From contig MLAK01001060.1 of the NCBI GenBank assembly GCA_001839685.1, positions 21,281 to 42,681 of the forward strand: a stretch of DNA of 21,401 bases. The letters run 5' to 3'. This DNA comes from Tritrichomonas foetus (Eukaryota; Parabasalia; Tritrichomonadida; Tritrichomonadidae). The stretch's first letter is position 1, and each line of letters opens with the position of its first letter. Below the pieces are notes generated by a model, which was not told the origin of the DNA, did no database searches, and saw only the letters and a program-made list of their open reading frames with translations. A program made the position numbers and the translations under genes. Below are positions 8,225 to 17,784 of the stretch, piece by piece.

Positions 8225-9583
8225 TTACAAACCTGAAAAGGAGATTCCCTGCAACTCTTCTGCGACATGATCGAGTTCCGCTCTTTCTTCTGGATGAAGT
8301 GGTGTTGTAATTGGCTTGGCCTCTCTTTCCTCTTCTCCGCCCTCCTCGTCGCTTTCTGCATCTTCCTTTTTTTTTTCGTCTCCCTTGTTTTTCTGCACGA
8401 TTGAGAAGACGTGCTGAATTTGGAAGTTTCTGAAATCCTGTTCGGCGAAATTCATCGTCTTTCCCATTTGGTAAACTTCACCGGTTTCTGTGATGAGTTC
8501 AGTTGATGCTTCTATCAAATCGTCGCTTGTTGGAGGAATCGTGAAATACTTGATACGACCCTTATTCCAATCTTCGAGGACGCTTCTTGCAATACTTTCA
8601 ATATCTGGTTCATTTCCTTTCAGCACTCTGCCTCTTTTTATCGCCAGCTGGGAGAGGAAATCATCAGCGTCTGAAAAAGTCTCAATTCCATAAACATTCA
8701 CAAGTTGTTCTTTTGGAACTTTATCAATAATGAAAGCAACTGGTTGGACAGGATCATCCAAGAGCTCAATTTTAATTGAGTTTCTCAAAACCATTGATGG
8801 TGTGATTTCAGAACCTGAGGAAGGAACAACACCTGGGCAGTCGAGAATTCTAATTCTAGATGTGACTTCAACCTCTTGCATTGTTTTGGTGAAGCCTGGG
8901 GTTGCGCCGACTCCTGTTGCTGCCCTCCTCGACAAGCTGTTGATTACAGACGACTTGCCTGCGTTTGGTGGGCCGATAACACCAGCTGTGATGGTTGTGC
9001 CACCTGAAAATTTATTGAGGAGTTTGAGAAGATCATCAATTCCAAACACATCAGATGATCTCCACTTTCCGTCATGAAGTGGAACATAGTTTGCTTTTGT
9101 TGGATTGTTGGAGCTCTTGAAGAGAACTGTTGGGAATTCACGACGAAGGAAAGTAAGCCACTTGTTGCAGATTTCGACCGGAACAAGGTCGGCTTTATTC
9201 ATGACGAGGATGAGGCGCTTTCCTCGTTTCATGATATAATCTTCGAGTTTCTTGGAGCGGCATCCGAGGGGATCACGCGCGTCAAGAACTTCGAGCAAAA
9301 CGTCTGCTGAATCTACGACTTTTTTGAATTGCGAAAAATATTTCGTTCGATAGGCTTCATGAGCGGCTGATTGTTCAACAACTGGCATCTCTGGTTGTGT
9401 TAAAGCCTCGCGAATTTCTTTATAACGATCGACACCACGCTGTTGATGCATTTCTTTATGTTGCTTGGTTAATCCGTCTTTAGCTTTCTGCAAGGAAGTA
9501 AAATCTGGTTCCTTCCTTAGCTTCCCACGATTTTTATAGTCTTTGTGTTGCTTCTTCTTTTCTTTCTTTGGTCCTCTTCGCAT
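8225..9583 (-). CDS. Nucleostemin/GNL3-type circularly permuted GTPase
   Basis: The 452-residue protein has the permuted order of GTPase motifs typical of the YlqF/YawG group. G4 comes first, NKADL (129-133). G1 GPPNAGKSS follows (204-212), then G2 within GATPGFT (226-232) and G3 DCPG (248-251). DARDP at 101-105 is a further group hallmark. The lysine/arginine-rich N-terminus (1-25) fits nucleolar targeting and RNA binding. Residues 402-426 are very acidic (EEGGEEEREA region). This layout matches GNL3, GNL3L, Nug1 and Grn1, which act in nucleolar maturation and export of the 60S ribosomal subunit. Which of the GNL3 subtypes it represents cannot be decided by eye. The stop is TAAA. The ATG at 9583 opens directly into the basic MRRGPKKEKKK start seen in the family. 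No clear initiator motif was found. Confidence 0.9.
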   Translation of the reverse strand: MRRGPKKEKKKQHKDYKNRGKLRKEPDFTSLQKAKDGLTKQHKEMHQQRGVDRYKEIREALTQPEMPVVEQSAAHEAYRTKYFSQFKKVVDSADVLLEVLDARDPLGCRSKKLEDYIMKRGKRLILVMNKADLVPVEICNKWLTFLRREFPTVLFKSSNNPTKANYVPLHDGKWRSSDVFGIDDLLKLLNKFSGGTTITAGVIGPPNAGKSSVINSLSRRAATGVGATPGFTKTMQEVEVTSRIRILDCPGVVPSSGSEITPSMVLRNSIKIELLDDPVQPVAFIIDKVPKEQLVNVYGIETFSDADDFLSQLAIKRGRVLKGNEPDIESIARSVLEDWNKGRIKYFTIPPTSDDLIEASTELITETGEVYQMGKTMNFAEQDFRNFQIQHVFSIVQKNKGDEKKKEDAESDEEGGEEEREAKPITTPLHPEERAELDHVAEELQGISFSGL

Positions 9584-10080
9584 GATTTTTTAGAAATTGC
9601 ATGACCAATTCCCGACTTGAGTAATTGAATTCATACCGATCATGTTTTCTTTTTGAATCTGGCCAGATTTTAGTCATGCCCAAAAAATAGCTTTGAATGT
9701 ATAATTGAACAAGTAATTGAATAAACTGTTTTATACAAAAAAGTTACCAACCGTTTATTTGGACAAATATTTATGCAATTGTTTCAAAAAGTTGCAATGA
9801 AATATCATATTTTCAAAAAGTGAAAAAAGAAAACTTTTTCACCCGATTAAATTAAATCAAGGATTCATATGAAATTAAATCGATTCATTTTCTTTCAAAA
9901 TGATAATCATACGATATTGTCTCAAAAGATGACCATATATATTAACAAAAAGCATTTCTAAAAAATTCTCATTCTTCAATTTTTTTTTGTGAACCAATTC
10001 ACCTAAACATTCATCAAATTTTAACCTTCCTATTTAAAAACGAATAGAATCAAAATTTTTATAATTTATTAGTTTTTCCC
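9584..10080. other. Divergent promoter region between GNL3-type and STE20 kinase genes
   Basis: These 497 AT-rich bases separate two divergently transcribed genes and must hold both promoters. No perfect initiator-like motif sits within 30 bases of either ATG. I see no additional gene. Confidence 0.5.
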
Positions 10081-11241
10081 ATGTCTGGTTTTAACCCGTC
10101 GGACTTCTCCAAAAAATCGGTTATAGGACGAGGGAACTTTGGTACTGTATATAAATCGTTCAATAAAAAAACTGGCCAGATTTTAGCAGTCAAGGAAATT
10201 AATCTCGAAGAATCAGATGACGATCTCACCGAAATCCAAAAAGAAATTGACATGCTCAGAGCGTGCGAATCCCAGTATGTAGTCAAATATTACGGTTGTA
10301 CAGTAGTTGGTCGCCATCTTTGGATTATCATGGAATACATGGGTGGCGGCTCAATTCGAGAACTTTTGCAGATTAAAGTCATGCCGGAGCAGAAAATAGC
10401 TATCGTTTTACAGCAAGTTCTCCACGCGCTCGAATTTCTACATCGAGGGAGAAAAATTCACCGCGACATTAAAGCAGCCAATATTTTACTCAATACAGAC
10501 GGAGAAGTCAAACTCGCTGATTTCGGCGTGGCTTCCTCCCTTGAATCTCGAAATAAAGCCACAACGTTTGTCGGAACGCCGTTTTGGATGGCCCCAGAGG
10601 TAATCGCCGAAAACGGATATGACGAGAAATGCGATATTTGGTCTCTTGGGATTACAGCTATAGAAATGGCAAAAGGATTGCCACCATATTCAGATTTTCC
10701 AGCACGAAAAGTTTTGATGCTTATTCCTCAGAATGAGCCTCCTTCGCTTGAAGGCGACTTTTCACCACAGTTCAAAGATTTTGTGAAGCAATGCCTAATT
10801 AAAAATCCGCTTCAGCGCGCCAGCGCAACTCAGCTTTTACAGCATCCGTTTATAAAAAATGCTAAACGAAAAGACCTATTGACAGAATATCTTAACGAAG
10901 TAAAGCCATTTGCTCAGCCTTTTAATGAAGAAGAATCTTACGAGGAAGAAGAAGAGGAAGAAGAGGACTCTACCCAATTTATTTTTGATACTATCGCTCC
11001 GCAGCCTAGACCTTCTTCGGATGGTCGAACGTCCAGTTCAGCCGGAAGATTCCTGGAAACACTCGAAGCGGCAATTTTCTACGTGCAGAGGGAACCGCGC
11101 TACGATCTGATCAACACACCGCTGAATAAAATCGGTGGTTTGCTGATCCTCTGCAATTCTACATGTCCAACCTTCGCTGAGGATTTTGTAGGTGCGCTTA
11201 TAAAAGAACGCACCATGCCCCTCACGAATGAACATGAATAA
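10081..11241 (+). CDS. STE20-family (germinal centre kinase-like) protein kinase
   Basis: The 386-residue protein begins with a complete kinase domain (about 9-258). It has the glycine loop GRGNFGTV (16-23), ATP-binding Lys38 in AVKE, HRDIKAANIL (127-136), DFG (147-149) and the STE20 signature GTPFWMAPE (165-173). All catalytic residues are present, so it should be active on Ser/Thr. A run of Glu (283-296) separates the domain from a C-terminal region. Residues 323-380 hold a compact helical segment (RFLETLEAAIFYVQREPRYD onward). This places a regulatory tail after the kinase domain, as in MST/GCK kinases. Those kinases control cytoskeleton, polarity and stress signalling; the trichomonad role is unknown. 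The stop is TAAA. The gene converges on the GOST-type gene, with 257 bases between them. Confidence 0.92.
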   Translation: MSGFNPSDFSKKSVIGRGNFGTVYKSFNKKTGQILAVKEINLEESDDDLTEIQKEIDMLRACESQYVVKYYGCTVVGRHLWIIMEYMGGGSIRELLQIKVMPEQKIAIVLQQVLHALEFLHRGRKIHRDIKAANILLNTDGEVKLADFGVASSLESRNKATTFVGTPFWMAPEVIAENGYDEKCDIWSLGITAIEMAKGLPPYSDFPARKVLMLIPQNEPPSLEGDFSPQFKDFVKQCLIKNPLQRASATQLLQHPFIKNAKRKDLLTEYLNEVKPFAQPFNEEESYEEEEEEEEDSTQFIFDTIAPQPRPSSDGRTSSSAGRFLETLEAAIFYVQREPRYDLINTPLNKIGGLLILCNSTCPTFAEDFVGALIKERTMPLTNEHE

Positions 11242-11498
11242 ACTATGAGTTTAATTTCACCTAATAAAATATATAGCAAAGGAATATACATTTTTTTCCC
11301 CAGTGTGACTTTCTTTATATCCTCGATCAGAGAATGAACTTCATACTATGATGTGGTCTTAGGATATATGCCTGAGAATTATTCTGTGCAACTAGATAAC
11401 ATTTATTAGGAAGAAATCAAATAAAAATGAAAGAAAACAAGAATAAAACATATAACTAGATTGAGACAAAATACAAACAAGTTTATAAAAACACACAA

Positions 11499-13163
11499 TT
11501 ATGAATCAGCAGGCATTGGAACATCTTCTTCACATCTGAGTTGCTGCTGATCACCAATCGCTCCGATTGTGAGTGGATCTTCGAACATTAATGGCCAATG
11601 CAAATCCGCAAATATTAAAGACAAGAAGGTTTGACCCATATAATCGTAACAAAAATTCAACGAAAAATTATGATATCCATTAAATACAAAATAAATCGAT
11701 TTCGCCAAAAGTGGGATAAAAAGTACAATAAAGGCAAGTAGGTATGCTACATATAATTTCTTTCTTGTTGCTCTCGGACTACATAATGATGATGCAATAC
11801 TTTGTAAGAATAACATAATAAAAGTTATATGACCAGTCACAGATATTGTTAAGAAGAATATCCAAATAACTTTATTATTCTCAAAATACAAATAAAGGAA
11901 TGCAGAATCAGATGTTAAATACCAAAACGCTTGAGCAACAATAAAAAGTACAGCGATTGGTAAAATTGTATAAACATTTTGACCATTTGCTTTCTGTACA
12001 AATAAATATAATGACATCGCATTTAGCGCGCTTAATGATCCTGTTAAAATATTTTCGATGAAATTCGAATTCCATGATTTCCAAAAATGTGGAAATGGAA
12101 AATTTGCAGTAGCGGCAGTAAATAATGAAATTAAAGTTAAAGCTTGCTCAAAACGAATTGATCGATTCCCAAAGAAAAAAACTGAAACTAATAAAAATAA
12201 AATAGTGGAAAATAAAACAATTGAAAATACAATCCTTAAAAATATTGTGTTTTCACCAAATTCTGAATTATTTTGAATAGTTTGTAAAGTTATCGTGGTA
12301 AGTTTGGACTCAGAATTACTACTTTGATAAGCAAGTTCATTATTATTAAATGAATCATTTTCAAGGTTAGATTTTTCGGAGTGATCATTTTCAAACAAAT
12401 TATCATTTTTTCTATTTGAGAAGAAATGTTTTAATTTTAAGTTTAATTCATTTTTATCTTTATTTCGATATTTTTTTGTGTCAGAAAAAATAGGCATATT
12501 ATTTTCTCTGCTTAAGTGTTGAGGATTTTCATCTTGATTTTTTTCATTCAGTTCAGATTTGGATTTATTTTCATCAGAAATTTGAGAATTTAACAAATTG
12601 GAATCACTTTGATAATTTAGTCGATTTTGATCATAGTCAGAATAGGTATTTGAAAGGGGCGTAATTGTGATTTGAAACAGAAGCGAATCAAAAAGAAGGA
12701 CTTTTGTATTGAATATTTTGTGAGCGCCATTGGAAATATTGTTTAGCGTTTGCGACATGAAATAATATGGGCTGCCTTCTTCATCGTTATATTGGTAAGT
12801 TACAGCTGCTTGAAGAGTAACTCTTTCGTTGTGTTCGGATTGAATATTAATGAAAATTATTAAATTGTGGCTATAAGCAGGCGGCGGGGGAATGGCTTCG
12901 ACAAAATAAAGAGATTTGTTTTTTTCTTGCGTTATGAGTCCTTTATATGTCGTATCAATTGTTGACGTCGCGAGATTATGAAATGCATATGAAATCATGA
13001 GGATGAAGGCGAGAGATGAGACAAACAGTGAGACAAAATGGTATATGTCTAGAGATTGCTCGAATTTAAACACGGGCTGTCCTGTGTTCTCAGTGAGCAC
13101 AGACGCCATGATTCGGATGCTGAATATGTATTGAAATTTTCTATTAATTATCTGATGTTTCAT
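11499..13163 (-). CDS. GOST-family (Wntless/TMEM181-like) multispan membrane protein
   Basis: The 554-residue frame has one membrane helix near the N-terminus (41-62), a lumenal region and then seven hydrophobic segments from about 307 to 520. This is the topology of GOLD-domain seven-transmembrane (GOST) proteins. The loop after the second helix, FEQALTLISLF with NFPFPHFWKSW (338-364), resembles the Wntless/TMEM181 segment where an EQ-containing helix is followed by NDPFFPLSFL...SW. These proteins act in Golgi-endosome trafficking of cargo. Between about 175 and 290 lies a polar Asn/Ser/Lys-rich stretch that is not part of the usual lumenal domain. The true start may be Met19 (13109), which yields MASVLTENTG. 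The extra 18 residues from 13163 are less typical. The stop is TAAT. TMEM181 versus Wntless cannot be settled by eye. Confidence 0.75.
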   Translation of the reverse strand: MKHQIINRKFQYIFSIRIMASVLTENTGQPVFKFEQSLDIYHFVSLFVSSLAFILMISYAFHNLATSTIDTTYKGLITQEKNKSLYFVEAIPPPPAYSHNLIIFINIQSEHNERVTLQAAVTYQYNDEEGSPYYFMSQTLNNISNGAHKIFNTKVLLFDSLLFQITITPLSNTYSDYDQNRLNYQSDSNLLNSQISDENKSKSELNEKNQDENPQHLSRENNMPIFSDTKKYRNKDKNELNLKLKHFFSNRKNDNLFENDHSEKSNLENDSFNNNELAYQSSNSESKLTTITLQTIQNNSEFGENTIFLRIVFSIVLFSTILFLLVSVFFFGNRSIRFEQALTLISLFTAATANFPFPHFWKSWNSNFIENILTGSLSALNAMSLYLFVQKANGQNVYTILPIAVLFIVAQAFWYLTSDSAFLYLYFENNKVIWIFFLTISVTGHITFIMLFLQSIASSLCSPRATRKKLYVAYLLAFIVLFIPLLAKSIYFVFNGYHNFSLNFCYDYMGQTFLSLIFADLHWPLMFEDPLTIGAIGDQQQLRCEEDVPMPADS

Positions 13164-13975
13164 TCAAATGCCTCTATTCCGACCAACTTTACATTTAATT
13201 CTGTATTTCCATAACGCACCTTGAAATTTATCGGTTTGGGAGTTTTCTTTTTACTGAAAAAGCTGAAAGGATGATAGAAAAAGGTAAAAACTTTTTTATA
13301 TGACGATAATGGTAGATTTATCGATGATAAGGTGAATTCTAGTAGACTGATTATCGTTTCAATACACACATCTTTTAATCAAAGAAGGATCAAAAACTAT
13401 TCATGATGAAACATGATATTTCATGGCTTATTGATGAAAATAATATGATTATTTCAAACATGTAATGAAACATTTGTTTTGACAACTAAATAGATTTCTT
13501 GAGCATTGTAATCAGTTGTGAATGAACAAATGATAGTTCATGATTGTTTGGAAAAAGTTGATAATATTATTTAGGCGAATAATTAACTATTTAAAAAGTT
13601 GGTAAATTAGAAAATTTCAATTCAAATCCAAAAATTTCCATTTATATATGACAAAAATTTACATGATTCACAATAAAAATTTCTGATTTTGAGTGTTAGT
13701 TCATTCTCAATCCCAAAAAATTGTTCTGAAAAATATATTATTTTGATTTCAATTTATTTAAGGATTATTATTGAATGACATTTACAATTTTGTTAGTTAT
13801 TGTGAAATGTAAATATTTAAAAAGTTGAATATCGTTTCGATTTCAATAGGTATAGTTTTATAAGAAAATTAACCAAATTCGATTTTTATCTCAATATTTT
13901 TGGCTTTGTCAAAATTGAATAGAGAAAAGAAAAAATCATATTCAAATTTTTTCCATAATACAATATTTATTTTGA
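13164..13975. other. Divergent intergenic region
   Basis: There are 812 bases between the GOST-type gene (-) and the C2-like gene (+). Bases 13160-13369 are open on the minus strand for 69 codons (ending RYGNTELNVKLVGIEAFE), and the stop overlaps the GOST ATG as ATGA. It could be an upstream reading frame or chance. TCATA at 13936-13940 is a candidate initiator for the C2 gene. The rest is AT-rich with no gene seen. Confidence 0.45.
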
Positions 13976-14797
13976 ATGATGAAGCTGCATTTTCTTGTCC
14001 ACCATGTGGCTTTCAGCAAAGACGACAATGATGTTTATTTGACATTCCAAGAAGAGAATTCAAAACAAATATTTTGTGCAGGTCCGGGCCCAACTCGTGG
14101 CGATCAATGGAAATCCGATATTATCACTTTCGCTTTTAATGAAATTACACGACGTACAATCAACGTCAAAATGTATTCTGCAGGAAATAACGACGGAAAT
14201 GTTACCGAAGGTAGCACTGAGCTCGCTTCACTTGACATTCCATGTTCAATAATTCCATTTGACCACAGAGTTAACGCAAAATTTTTGATGTATCCGTCTG
14301 AAAGACTCGTTCAACAGAATGACAATTTAATTGACTTTACGCCAGTGCCAAAATCTCACAATTCAAATCAAAATCCAAATAATAATTTGCTGCCTTTCCA
14401 AAACAATGATAATCTAAATATTAACAGCAACATTATTAATTGTAATAACAGTGTGAATACTAATTTTCGTCATGTGTCACAGAATCCAATGAGTGAAAAT
14501 CGAAATAGATTACCTAAGCTTTTTTTAATGATACATTTAAGCACCTTTGGACAGCTCCCATTTGTAGCCAAAAAAGGAACACTTTTGAAGCATTTGAAAG
14601 ATGTCACAAAGAAGGAGCAAAACAAAAAATCAAGAGGCAGTTTGGTCTCGCCTGCAGCTCTTCCACAAATCACCGAACAAGACTCCATACCTGACTTGCA
14701 GATGAGCAGAGGGAAAACTGTGTCTCATTTTGACCCAAAAACTCGCGGTTTGTTGATTAATTCACATGAATCTTTATTATCCGACATGTTAGTATAA
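13976..14797 (+). CDS. C2-like domain protein with Asn-rich linker
   Basis: The 273-residue protein begins MMKLHFLVHHVAFSKDDNDV, which has the alternating hydrophobic pattern of a C2 first strand followed by an Asp-bearing loop. The beta-rich region extends to about residue 110. It includes FDHRVNAKFLMYP, a C2-like terminal strand pattern. An Asn/Gln-rich linker (about 120-165) leads to a basic segment (180-215, FLMIHLSTFGQLPFVAKKGT) and a polar tail. No signal peptide or membrane segment is present. C2 domains bind membranes, often with Ca2+; the set of Asp ligands cannot be verified here, so calcium binding is open. Two adjacent ATGs (13976, 13979) are both possible starts. A TCATA motif lies 38 bases upstream. 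The stop is TAAA. The C2-like gene at 20092 shares only the general layout. Confidence 0.6.
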   Translation: MMKLHFLVHHVAFSKDDNDVYLTFQEENSKQIFCAGPGPTRGDQWKSDIITFAFNEITRRTINVKMYSAGNNDGNVTEGSTELASLDIPCSIIPFDHRVNAKFLMYPSERLVQQNDNLIDFTPVPKSHNSNQNPNNNLLPFQNNDNLNINSNIINCNNSVNTNFRHVSQNPMSENRNRLPKLFLMIHLSTFGQLPFVAKKGTLLKHLKDVTKKEQNKKSRGSLVSPAALPQITEQDSIPDLQMSRGKTVSHFDPKTRGLLINSHESLLSDMLV

Positions 14798-15062
14798 ATA
14801 AATAGAATTTATCTCGGTTTTTAACTCTGTTTTATTTATAACAATCATGCTTTTAATTCTAATAATTAGATTCGCAATTTTGATGAAAATAGAAATTCTA
14901 ATGAAGAATACAGCAATCAATTAACTGTTATTGAATAACAATTAGAAAATGAACATATTGGTATTTTTTTCTTATTGTTGAAACAAAATGAAAGTGATTA
15001 GTTTGTGATGATGGTGCTTTTATTCAATTTATTATTTTATGCAATATATTTCTTCTGAATTT

Positions 15063-15067
15063 TCATT
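15063..15067 (+). promoter_or_regulatory. Initiator-like motif (TCATT) for the acid phosphatase gene
   Basis: TCATT at 15063-15067 puts a start A at 15065, 12 bases before the ATG at 15077. This fits trichomonad initiator sequence and spacing. Confidence 0.5.
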
Positions 15068-15076
15068 ATGACATAA

Positions 15077-16255
15077 ATGCTTCTCTTTTTATCTTTTTTC
15101 GTTTCTTCGTTTGATCCTTCATATTGCGAGCCTCCTCTTTTAAATTATCAAACTAGAAATGATGCCGACTTAATTCAAGTTCAAATTTTAACCCGACATG
15201 GAGCCCGTACCCCACTTCATACCTCAAAAACGCAGAAAAATGTCTGGACGTGTGAACACACTGAATTGAAATCGATAGAAGACGATGTTTCTCATCCGTT
15301 ACATGTCACAAATTCGTTCGGAAAGTCTATTTTTATGGGAAATTGCCAATTCGGACAGTTAGTCGACAAAGGCCACAACGCGTTAACAAGACTTGGCCAG
15401 CATATGCGCGAGATTTACGTTAACACATTGAAATTTCTCCCAACGAGATTCAATCATAATATCATGAAATTTCGATCAACATATACAATTCGAACACTTC
15501 ACTCACAGATGGCTTTCGTACGTGGAATGTACCCGGACATATCTGAATTGACAATCCACACTGCTGATAAGCAATATGATCCATGGAGAAGGACATCCAA
15601 CATTTGTCCGAAGTTGACAGAGATGATGGAAAATTTGAAAAATGGAAGTGAATGGAAAGAAGCTGGATTGGATGATGATAATTTGACCAGAAAAATGTCT
15701 GCAGTTTTTGGAGTTCATTGGGAACATACAAATGATGCTGTCACTTCAACACGTTGTGAGGGATTTCCATTACCACCAAATATTACACATGAAGAAATTG
15801 ACAAAGCTGTTTCGTTAAAGGCTAGACAACGACAGTTTATTTTTCAACATGATTCAGTCTTTCCCCTTTTTTTCAGTTTTTCAGCTGCTGAAATGTTAAA
15901 TGAAATGATTGATCGAATAAATGGAGAATCAAAACTCAGATTCATACATTGGTCGGCACACGATGGAAATATCATGGCTTTTTTGGGCTTTCTCGGTTAT
16001 GGGGATGACAGATGGCCACCCTATGGATCATATATTGTCGCTGAATTGTGGAAATTCCGCAAAGGAAAACAATATTTTATTCAATTTCGATATAACGGGA
16101 AATTATTGAAAATTCCTCGATTTTCCTACTCTAGAGTGATTCCATTTGATGACTTCAAGAAATTTGTGAAGAATCACATCCCTGATATGAGAAGGGATTG
16201 TAATTTTGATTTGAATAATTTTCTTAAAAAAGATACATTCGAAGTGAAAGAATAA
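15077..16255 (+). CDS. Secreted histidine acid phosphatase (HAP branch)
   Basis: The 392-residue protein starts with a signal peptide (MLLFLSFFVSSFDPSYC). The catalytic motif RHGARTP is at 40-46; His41 would be phosphorylated and Arg40/Arg44 bind phosphate. FGQLVDKGHNALTRLGQHMR (92-111) and FRSTYTIRTLHSQ (132-144, the 'RST..RT' block) follow the family order. HDG at 295-297 supplies the acid/base pair of the C-terminal HD motif. Cysteines at 59, 90, 177, 227 and near 376 fit disulfides, and NGS, NLT and NIT sequons lie at 189, 202 and 235. All catalytic residues are present. The NCQxGQLxxKG segment is closest in feel to the ACP2/PXYLP1 subfamily. The enzyme should hydrolyse phosphomonoesters in lysosome-like vesicles or outside the cell. 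No C-terminal membrane anchor is seen. The stop is TAAG. Confidence 0.9.
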   Translation: MLLFLSFFVSSFDPSYCEPPLLNYQTRNDADLIQVQILTRHGARTPLHTSKTQKNVWTCEHTELKSIEDDVSHPLHVTNSFGKSIFMGNCQFGQLVDKGHNALTRLGQHMREIYVNTLKFLPTRFNHNIMKFRSTYTIRTLHSQMAFVRGMYPDISELTIHTADKQYDPWRRTSNICPKLTEMMENLKNGSEWKEAGLDDDNLTRKMSAVFGVHWEHTNDAVTSTRCEGFPLPPNITHEEIDKAVSLKARQRQFIFQHDSVFPLFFSFSAAEMLNEMIDRINGESKLRFIHWSAHDGNIMAFLGFLGYGDDRWPPYGSYIVAELWKFRKGKQYFIQFRYNGKLLKIPRFSYSRVIPFDDFKKFVKNHIPDMRRDCNFDLNNFLKKDTFEVKE

Positions 16256-16671
16256 GAAGATTTTATGTCAGAATGGAATTTCTAGAAATATACATTATTA
16301 TTTTTTTGTTTATTAAATAGAGTGATATACTAATTTACTATTTACGTATTTTTTCATTTTTCATTTTTTAAATTAAAATCATTCGATTAACGATTAGTCC
16401 AGTTGTAATGGAATCAAATACAAATCAAATCAGATTACTAGAAATTCATGAATCATGCCAATTTCATTATTTGAATTAATGACTTACAAAGTAGCTGCCT
16501 CTTTTAATGCAAAGAAATAAATACATGACATACAAATAGAATCATTAATAAAAAATTTCTCATACATGAAAATCATGAAAGAAACGAAACAAAGGTCGAT
16601 TTTTTCGGGTACGTTTGAATTAAAGGAGTCATTAAATATGTAAAAATGATTAGTGAAAGGGTTATGGATAA
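16256..16671. other. AT-rich intergenic region between convergent genes
   Basis: There are 416 bases between the acid phosphatase stop and the kinase stop. A plus-strand open stretch from 16646 is only the antisense of the kinase tail. No other feature was recognised. Confidence 0.5.
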
Positions 16672-17784
16672 TTACATTTTATTAAGAAACAAAGGTGAGC
16701 CCCAATCTCTTGGAATAGTAAGGCTCAATTCCGGATCCGCGCTGTTCAACCTTTCTCTTCTTCTTATTTTTGGAACAACAATTGGTGAATTTGCAATTTG
16801 CCTTGGTTGTGGAATCTCGAACCTCAACACTGGCTTGGGCTGTGGGAGAGATTTTGTATTTGGATTTTGCTTAGTAATTGCAAATTTCATTTTGAGAGGA
16901 GATAGAACATGATGTGTTGATCTTAAATCTTCTCTTTCTGTGATCAATTTTGGAAGTCTGATACAAGTATTTGATCTCGACATTTCTTCGATCGTTTTTT
17001 CGTTTTTGAAAATTAAGTATAAAGTGGCAATAGGTGTCCGAAGGTGCCTCTTTAAATCTTCTGTAAGGGTATCTGTATTATATTTTAGTATGTTTAATTT
17101 TTGAGTGATTTGTGGATCAGCCTCTTTTCCATCAAATAAAGCGTACTTCATATAATCGCAATCATGCAACCAGCACGCGACAAGAGGATGTTCTTTAATT
17201 TGATCCAAAGTGATTCTTAAATCGGGATCTTTTGTTAAAAGCTTATCTAGCAGATCGACTAAAATCGATGACAGTCGTGATGGATATTGTGGATCAGAAT
17301 TCATGATCAATTCAATTGACCTTTGTGTATTAAAACTTTGAAATGGTAAGGATCCTGTTGTCATTGCATATAAAACAATGCCAGCGCTCCAGATATCAGA
17401 TGATGTTCGATATGGAAAACCAGAAATCAGTTCAGGTGATGCGTATCCAGGTGATCCGCATGAAGTTGTCACAATTTGCATGTTAGATGATAAAATTTTT
17501 GAGAATCCAAAATCGATAATCCTTATATTCATATTCTTATCAAACATTATATTTTCGGCTTTAATGTCACGATGAATGATGTTCATGGTATTGTGCAAAT
17601 AATCCAGGACTGAAATTAATTGTGAGAAAACCCTCGAGGCTGAGTCTTCAGATAGTGGTCCATTTTTATTGACGTACTCCAGAAGGGTTCCATTTTCTAA
17701 GTACTCCATAACGATAAAAAAGTATTTTTCATCCTCCATTGTTTCGTATAAAGTTACGATGAAAGGATGATCAAGCATTGCCAT
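16672..17784 (-). CDS. CAMK-like protein kinase, main part downstream of a frameshift
   Basis: From the ATG at 17784, 370 residues are open, but this ATG falls inside the kinase domain. The protein begins at MAMLDHPFIVTLYE, the segment after the C-helix. It then shows HRDIKAENIMF (71-81), DFG (91-93), an activation segment ending SPGYASPEL (111-119) and SDIWSAGIVLYAMTTGSLPF (128-147). These match CAMK/SNF1/NIM1-type kinases. The glycine loop and ATP-binding Lys lie in the upstream fragment (17754-18026) in a different frame. After the domain come a region with an RDL-type helix and a Pro/Lys-rich tail to residue 370. On its own this fragment lacks the ATP-binding lobe and would be inactive. 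See the finding on the break. Confidence 0.85.
   Translation of the reverse strand: MAMLDHPFIVTLYETMEDEKYFFIVMEYLENGTLLEYVNKNGPLSEDSASRVFSQLISVLDYLHNTMNIIHRDIKAENIMFDKNMNIRIIDFGFSKILSSNMQIVTTSCGSPGYASPELISGFPYRTSSDIWSAGIVLYAMTTGSLPFQSFNTQRSIELIMNSDPQYPSRLSSILVDLLDKLLTKDPDLRITLDQIKEHPLVACWLHDCDYMKYALFDGKEADPQITQKLNILKYNTDTLTEDLKRHLRTPIATLYLIFKNEKTIEEMSRSNTCIRLPKLITEREDLRSTHHVLSPLKMKFAITKQNPNTKSLPQPKPVLRFEIPQPRQIANSPIVVPKIRRRERLNSADPELSLTIPRDWGSPLFLNKM

Noticed and set aside
8730..9077. Plus-strand frame of 115 codons
   Set aside because: It lies antisense within the GNL3-type GTPase, whose motifs are unambiguous; it is a shadow.
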